This document shows positions 57,786-64,000 of a DNA stretch of 64,000 nucleotides, in pieces (within the stretch, counting starts at the first letter, position 1; every line of letters starts with the position of its first letter). The stretch is from Protoeuglena noctilucae (taxonomy: Eukaryota > Chlorophyta > Pedinophyceae > Marsupiomonadales > Marsupiomonadaceae). The translations under genes were made by a program, and so were the position numbers. Where the stretch lies: positions 434,001 through 498,000 of the forward strand of contig OY253669.1 in assembly GCA_958009085.1 (NCBI GenBank). The letters run 5' to 3'. The notes below the pieces were generated by a model. That model was not told the DNA's origin and did not search any database. It was given only the letters and a program-made list of their open reading frames with translations.

Positions 57786-58747
57786 GGGGGCGCCCTTGGG
57801 AGAGAGAGAGGGCTGTCGGGATGGTGACGTCGTTGGGGTTCGTAAACCCTGTGGTCCCATCTGCGGTGCTGTCCGCTTGCCGGCCACCCGACGGACAATA
57901 TCACGGCCCACACAAGCGCAGGCGAACTCGGCTGCTGTGCGTTCGCATGTGCAGCCCTCACAGTGCTGCTGCGCATGCGCCCTGCAGGCTGTTCCTCACT
58001 CCCGCTGCCCCGCGCCACAAGCCGGCCCTGCCTTGCCCCCCCCCTTTCTCGCGAGCAGTTTGCGTGTGTTACTCGTCACTCTCGGGATGCCTCGCCTGCC
58101 CCTGTCCGTCGTCCACCGCTCTTGTGCCGAACCCTTTGCTGCCTGCGTGCCTGCCACCCCGCACGTCAGACACATGTCAGACTCGCGCACTGACGCAGCG
58201 GGCGGGTGTCACGTGCCCGTCGCCCTAGTGACGCACGGCGCGGCACCCGCCCCGTAGTAGAGCAGAGAAGGCATGCGCTGCGGGGGTGGGGTGGGTGCCC
58301 ACTCCCACCGCCCCAGCGCCGCCGCATGGCTAGCGCAGTCTGCCCCACTCCTCCCACGCGCCTTTGCGGTGGGCCATGGCCCCGCTCGCTTGTGGTAGCT
58401 GTCACGGTGTAACATCGGCGTGGCCAGCTATCACGGCGCCCACCGCTGTATATGTTGAAGGCGCGCGTGCGGAACTGCCTTGTTCATATCAGCAGCGCTA
58501 TCACGATCGATCTTTCGCATACGACGCTACACACAGCCGCTGACTACCCTCCTGGACACCTCCACTTGCCCGAAAACACAAATTGCTTCCTTCCCCAAAA
58601 GTGACCGTCGCCAATTATCGCAAACAACCTCGACCACCTCCCACTGCATCCCCCACCCTGCTAGACCCCCCGCAGGCTCCTTGTTAATCGCCCTCCCTGC
58701 TTCCTTCATCACCCCCTGCTCCATACCTCAACCCCCTCCCTCTTATA
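57786..58747. other. Convergent 3' region, pyrimidine-rich
   Basis: Between the reductase-like gene (+) and the dynein-stalk-like gene (-). The last 250 bases are C/T-rich on the plus strand. No gene seen. Confidence 0.45.
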
Positions 58748-61700
58748 TCACCCCCCCATCCGGAAACTCGCCTCCCCTCGGTCCGGGCTGGTCCCGGCAC
58801 TCACCGCCCCCACCCGCCCGTCCCCATGCCCCACCGACGGACTCACTCCGGGGCTCAAGGCGTGCGCCCGCAGCGTCCCCCCCGCACTCTCCGCCCCCCC
58901 ACCACCACTTGGCGACAGTCCCGCCCCAGCCCCCTCCCCCGCACTCCTCGTGCCAGCTGCCACAGCGGCACCCTCGAACTCGTGACTCGCACCACCCGGC
59001 GACGGCCCTGCGTTGTGGGCCACCCCCGAACTGTGGGCTGCCCCCGTATTGTCGGCCGACGTCGGCCCAGCCTGTGCCACGGTCGCAGCCGCGTCCCTCG
59101 CGCGCGCCAGGTGCCGGGGTGTGAGTAAATCCGCGAGTCGGAAGACGGTCTTACGCACCGCAGCGGCGGCGGCGGACGCGGCGGAGGAGAGCGTGGTGGC
59201 CTGGGTGGCGTTGGTGGCGGTGCGGTGGGGGCGGTCGCGGGGGCTGCTGTCTACGGAGCCTGGGGGGAAGAGGAGAGAGAGGGAGAGGTGGGTGGGTGAT
59301 GCGTGGCGTGAGGTGCGACAGCTCCTGAGCTTGTGGGTGTCCCCAGGTGGTAAGGGTGTGTGTGGTCATTTGGTCAAGGCAGGCACCCGTGCACATACAT
59401 GACAGTGCATACACAGGACCATGCATCTCTGTGCTAAATGCATTTCCTCCACACGCATGTCCCCCTCACCGTCGTCTGCGTCCCTGGGCCCCTCCATCTT
59501 GGCCACCCCCCGCTCCCACACGTCCAGCACCCACCGCGTCATCCCCACGGCCGCACGGCTGCACGCGCCCACTGCGGGGTTGACACCGGGGAACGCGGTC
59601 ATACGCGGGTCATGGGTCAAGCGCGTCATACGACTGTCCCTCTGCTGATATGTCCCTCTACTGCTATGACGGAGACCTCGTTGCAGCATGCACTCCCAGC
59701 TGAGTGCCTCATGCAACTTTCCCCTCTCATCGCCCTCTCACCGATGTCCGGATCAAACATGGGGCTCTGCGCGATGTCCCTCATAGCATACATAGCAGTC
59801 ATACTTATCACACATATCATGATTAAAGTCAACCATTGTCATGCAATTCTCATAACCCCCTCACCGATGTCCGGGTCGAAGAAAGGGCTCTGCGCGATGT
59901 CCCGGAGCTTGCGCCACTTGGTGGGGTGCAGCGTGGGCCGCAGCTGCCGGCACTGCCGCATCTGCTCCAGGAAGTCGTCCACGCTGAGCATCGCGCGCAC
60001 GCACGGGGCCCAGTAGTCCTCCTCCATGCGCCGGTTGTAGAAGTCGTGCGTGCGGACGGGCTCTGGGGGGGAGGGGTGTGTGTGGGGGGGGTTGGACCGG
60101 GGGGGTTTGGGGGGGGCTGGGGGGTATGGGGCGTGGGGCATCGGCGTGGTGCGGAGGTAGCTGGTGCCAGCAGTCGGAGTTGGCTCCTGTCGGGAGCCCT
60201 ATTACACGTCAAAAATGTGAATGTCACCCATGTGACACGAAGTGCTGTGGTACCGTCAATATACCCCACTCACCGATGCCCAGCAGTACGACCACGGCGG
60301 ACATGACCAGTTGTGACAGACACGAGACAGTAACACTAGTACAGCCCCACTCACCGATTCCCAATAAAATGGCCACGGCCGACATGACCAGTTGTGACAT
60401 ATACATGAGCTATTACTGCTACTAGTACTATTGACACCATGACCATACTCACCGATGCCTAGTAAAATGGCCACGGCCGACATGACCAGCCGCACGGCCT
60501 TGTCGGGGGAGCGGAGGCCGCGGAGCTCCACCACGTCGTTGCGGGAGACGAACTGCGAATGGAGGGAGGTGAGACGCAATCAGTGTACATCATATACATC
60601 ATAGTTATGAGTTATGGATACCTATGATGACCAGTAGGTGTCCCAGGTACAGTGCCATACATACATCGCTCGATGCAACTACGCATCGCATCTGACCTCT
60701 TCTATACAAATACATCACGAGTACATCCTAATCAAGTGCTGTCAACAATCATACGTTCATCTCATCAGCACCCGTTCCCCTCGCCCCTCGCCTCGATGTG
60801 GTGGACTAGTGGTGTTGACAAGCGTGCATACGCATCATCGCATCAGCACCCCTCATACATCCCCTCGCCTCGATGTGGTGGACCTTCTTGGAGATGCTCC
60901 TCCCATCGACATGGGGCGTGACCATCTTGAGCGCCTTGCTGCTGGTCGTGCGCATGAAGTGGGGCCGCAGGTCGCCCACGATGGCCGGGCTGCGGTACCG
61001 GGAGCTCCGCATGCTGGTGACGCCGCTCTGCCGGCTCTCCACGCTCACCACCGACTGCACATCGCCGTCGCTGCTCAGCGTGCGCGCCTGGCTCATGCGG
61101 CGGCGGCTCGACTGCGATGGGGGAGGGGGGGGGGAGGGGGTTGGTGGGTGAGTGAGTGAGTGAGTGCCATGGCTCATGCGGCGGCGGCTCGACGGGGGGG
61201 GAAGGGGGGGCGGGTGGGTGGGAGTGATGGGGGGTTGCTAGGTGAGTGGGTGGTTGTGGTGGGGGTGCAAGCAGTGACGCGAGCGGTGAGGTGCCGATGC
61301 CAATGCTACTGCCAAAGCCGGTGCTCATGCTCATACTCATGCACATATACCAATGCCAATGTTCATCCCCCCCCATCTCCCAGGTCACCTGCGTGGAGAG
61401 CATGAAGTGTCGGCTGCCGTTCTCCACCGAGTTGCGGCCGGGGGACGAGGCGGCGTCCCTGGGGGCAGGGTGGTGGGGGGCGTGAGGTGCGTGGGAGATG
61501 GTGGTTTTGTGCAAGCGGGCATGTTTGTGAGGGGGAAAGGCCAAGTTCACCTCCTCCCGGCAGATGGAGAGCCTTGCATCTGTCTACAATATCACGACCC
61601 ACCCATCTTGCACTGTATATTCCCCCCCCACCCCAACAATCCCCCCCACCACCCCCCCTTCCCTCGCCTGGCCAGTGACCCCTGCCGCGACCTCAGTGGC

Positions 61701-64000
61701 CCCCTCCCCCTCCTCCCCACCGCACTGCCCGCGTCCGAGTCCGAGTCGTCCAGCGTGCGGGTGCGGAAGGAGGCAGTCGGGAGCATGTACCTGTGGGGAG
61801 GTGGGGAGAGATGGAGGGCGAGGGTAGCATAGCAGCAGGATTGGGCACACGCTGCCAGGGGTGGGAGCGTGCAGTTGAGCAGGGCTGTCGGTGCCTAGTG
61901 CCTACTATTCGCATCTTGCCCGCAACAGCGTCCCAAGCATGCCCCCCTTGCTCGCCTGGGAATGGTCCCATCGCCCCGCGAGTCAATCGATGACATGCGC
62001 GATATCTGAGACACGGACCCCGGTCCGGGGGAGTCGTTGTCATCCGCTGGAGTGGCCTTGAAGGAAGAGGACTTGGTGGGGCGCATGTACCTGGGGGGGG
62101 GGGTGAGGGTGAGGGGGGTGCAAGGCATGGCATTACAGCACGGCATTACAGCACGTGCGAGCATGCAAACAGAGGAGTGGGGTGCCAAAGCCAGAGCAGG
62201 GCGTGGCGGATTGAGGCATACACCCGCTCGCCCTCTCTCGCAATCAATAACAAGAGCGACAGTCGCAACAATCACCCATCCCCATCCCCTCGTCTCTCAC
62301 CCCGGCGTGGGCCCCGAACTGGCCTCCCCCCTCAGGTGCGAGGGGTTGTGCACGCGAGCCTCAGAGATCGCCGTCAGTCCCCCCAGGGTGGGCGCGCTGG
62401 GGCCCGCGGCGGATGCGGCGTCGTAGACCCTCTTGGCCCACACGGCGATGCCCGCAGCGGCCAGGGACACCGTGCGCAGGCTCTGGGGGGGGGGGGTTAC
62501 GGGGTGTGGAATGCGCTGAGGTGCATGAGAAACCGTACGCAGGCTCTGTGTGTGGGGGGGGGGGGGGGGGGGGAGGAGTTAGAGGGAGGGAGAGGTGGGA
62601 TGGTGGGGTGTTGACAGCGCTGAGGTGCATGAGACACCGTGCGCAGGCTCTGAGGTGAGGGGAGAGGGGTTTAAGGGGGGTAGAGATGGGATGGTGGTGC
62701 TTTGAAGGTGGTGTTGACTGCGCTGATGCTCACTAGACACCCAAGTCACCCTATACATGCATGGCACTCCCCCCGCATCGCCATCACCCTCATGCACTCC
62801 TACATACACTCCAACCACCCCAAACTCTCCCTCCCCCGCCCAAACCACCCACCTCCGGCTCCAGCGCCCCCCTCTCCAGCAGCACCCCCACCCTGTGCAG
62901 CGCCTCGGGTGCAATGCTGAGCTTGTCCGCGTCGTTGTGCAGGATACACCGATCGGCCACGTCCTGTAGCCTATTCAAGAACCGATTGACGTCGTGCATC
63001 ATCGATAGAGCCGTCTTCCACCAATCGGGGGCGTGGGTCTTGCCCTTGGGAGTGGCGTTGCGTACGGGAACCATCACGGGGGACTGCCCCAGCAGCAAGC
63101 TCACGGCCTCAAACACCGGGATGACGGCGGGGGAGGGGGTGCGGAGGGCGCGCAGCATGGATATTTCTGGCTTGGAGATGCCCAGCAAGGCGATGTCAAT
63201 CATGCCGGTGTCGTCGGCCTCGGGGGCGGGGGCGGCCGGGGCGGACTCGGCGGCGGGGCGGGCGCGGGCGGGGGTGTCGGAAGCGCGCCTGGGGGGGGAG
63301 GGGGTTGGGGGGTGGATGTGGATGGAGAGGGAGAGGGATGGGGAGGAGGGTGGGGTGGGGTGGGTTTGGAGGGAGGGGGTGTGTGAGTGGATAATAAGGC
63401 GACGGAAGTGGGGGTGTTTGAGGCGCTCCTGGGGGGGGGGGGTTGAGAGGGGTGGGGTGGAGTGGGGGGGTGAGGTGGATGGGTGGCTAACGTGTGGGTC
63501 ACGAGGTGCATGTTGTACAGGGGCAGTTGCGTAGGGATCGACGTCCCGCACCGCACTGCGTTGTGTAAAGGCCGCAGCGAGCACAGGAGGGGTCACCCAA
63601 GCAACCATGCACACGACCACGCCTCGCTCTGTGTATGGCATGCCTAGGCAGGTAGCATGTATGTAGCATGCGTGTCCCTCACTTGAGTTTCTCGATGAGG
63701 GCGGGCTGCGTGGCCTGGTTGAGGCTCCAGATGCCGATGAGGACGGCGTGGAGCTTCTGGATTTCCGGGCCGGCCGTGCGCACCGCTGGAGGGGGGGGGG
63801 GTTGGAGGGCGTATGAGTGAGTGGGCATGTGGTGATGCATACTGCGACAAACGGTGGCTGGCATGACATGGTATAACGTGTGTAATGGAGAAAGACACGA
63901 GAGCCGCAGCGACGGGTGGTGCGGCACCGTTGACGTCGTCACCCCCACGCACGGCTGCACTCCTGCTGCCACCCCACCCCCACCCATACCACCCCCTCAC
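58748..64000 (-). CDS. Stand-alone protein with repeated dynein-stalk (MT)-like units, 5' end outside window
   Basis: The window edge falls on a donor, so only the C-terminal part is seen. Eleven exons chain in frame. Unit 1: IQKLHAVLIGIWSLNQATQP, then PVFEAVSLLLGQSPVMVPVR, DWWKTALSMMHDVNRFLNRL and, after splicing, SLRTVSLAAAGIAVWAKRVY. A Ser/Asp-rich linker with YMRPTKSSSFKATP and YMLPTASFRTRTLDD follows. Unit 2: HVDGRSISKKVHHIE-FVSRN, ELRGLRSPDKAVRLVMSAVA, EEDYWAPCVRAMLSVDDFLE, then VGACSRAAVGMTRWVLDVWE. Both units follow the dynein heavy-chain stalk pattern: a hydrophobic helix ending LLG, W-W/Y-W, a FL..L helix, then an S-A-A...W-V-type helix. A Gly/Ala/Ser-rich tail ends at TGA 58748-58750. 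No AAA module follows unit 2. Confidence 0.68.
59738..59904. repeat. Tandem copy of a dynein-stalk-like exon end with donor
   Basis: The exon end at 59861-59904 (tcaccgatgtccgggtcgaa..) recurs at 59738-59782 within the downstream intron with a few substitutions, keeping the GTGA donor. On the minus strand it re-encodes the RDIAQSPxFDPDIG ending. Confidence 0.85.
60270..60489. repeat. Three copies of a dynein-stalk-like exon end with donor
   Basis: The real exon end at 60449-60489 (minus strand, LVMSAVAILLGIG plus GTGAGT) recurs at 60351-60390 and 60270-60310. The two intron copies also share flanking ccagttgtgaca and gccccac/accccac strings, so they look like one later duplication of about 81 bases. 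Confidence 0.88.
60764..60882. repeat. Tandem copy of an exon end with a GC donor
   Basis: The string cccctcgcctcgatgtggtgga, holding the exon end and its GC donor (60868), occurs at 60861-60882 and at about 60784-60805. Both copies are preceded by catcagcaccc, giving a tandem duplication of about 77 bases. Confidence 0.82.
61090..61193. repeat. Tandem copy of an exon start in the dynein-stalk-like gene
   Basis: The 23-base string ggctcatgcggcggcggctc.. occurs at 61090-61112 (coding start of an exon, minus strand) and at 61171-61193 in the upstream intron, 81 bases apart. Confidence 0.85.
62465..62652. repeat. Three copies of an exon start with its acceptor
   Basis: The string accgtgcgcaggctctg (minus strand CAG|AGCCTGCGCACGGT) occurs at the true exon start (62465-62485) and, with slight changes, at about 62528-62548 and 62631-62652. 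The two intron copies share a longer unit that includes gcgctgaggtgcatgaga. A run of about 18 G follows the middle copy. Confidence 0.85.

Noticed and set aside
1-64000. CRISPR arrays, insertion sequences, operons
   Set aside because: None seen. The intron-rich gene structure shows the DNA is eukaryotic nuclear.

Overview
The window looks like nuclear DNA of a GC-rich green alga (Chlorophyta, perhaps a trebouxiophyte; inferred from gene content and sequence texture, not from a database search). The reasons are many short introns in nearly every gene and a eukaryotic gene set. That set combines a plastid sigma factor, plastid ribosomal protein bL31, SERRATE, a plant-type kinase with an NTF2-like tail, and a telobox Myb protein. 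Genes are packed on both strands, mostly in divergent or convergent pairs with a few hundred bases between them. I see no tRNA, rRNA, transposon or CRISPR array. A 200-base run of N marks an assembly gap at 19158-19357.

Layout, left to right: 3' part of a Nup155-type nucleoporin (+); an MKK3-like pseudokinase with an NTF2-like domain (-); a membrane-anchored subtilase-like protein lacking catalytic residues (+); a stretch with a small basic ORF; a mitochondrial carrier (-); a telobox/TRF-like telomere-binding candidate (+); EMC10 (-); an unrecognised minus-strand exon pair; a coiled-coil protein broken by the gap (+); MBF1 (+); a membrane-anchored thioredoxin/PDI (-); plastid sigma factor (+); CFAP410 (-); a kelch protein (+); mitochondrial EF-G (+); plastid bL31 (-); SERRATE/ARS2 (+); Ap4A phosphorylase (+); ribosomal protein uS10 (-); FOP/CEP43-TON1 (+); Cactin (-); a KCTD-type BTB plus PHR protein (+); Yippee (-); a hypothetical protein (+); coatomer gamma-COP (-); an RmlD/MAT2B-like reductase (+); and a 5'-truncated protein built of dynein-stalk-like units (-).

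The genes do not form one pathway, as expected for a eukaryotic chromosome segment. Some themes recur. RNA processing is represented by SERRATE and Cactin; organelle gene expression by sigma, bL31 and EF-G; the secretory pathway by gamma-COP, EMC10 and the PDI; and centriole/cilium biology by CFAP410 and FOP, with the dynein-stalk-like protein as a possible microtubule-linked neighbour.

The most unusual points are four. First, a dynein-stalk (MT-domain) protein carries at least two stalk-like units and ends without AAA5/AAA6. Second, short tandem copies of exon ends or exon starts, including their splice sites, recur inside the adjoining introns of several genes. Third, at least twelve introns have GC-AG borders, several fixed by conserved protein sequence. 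Fourth, two enzyme-family members have lost catalytic residues: the subtilase-like protein and the MKK3-like kinase. Gene ends below are exact where a stop or start is named; most internal exon borders were read by eye from consensus splice sites and reading frame.
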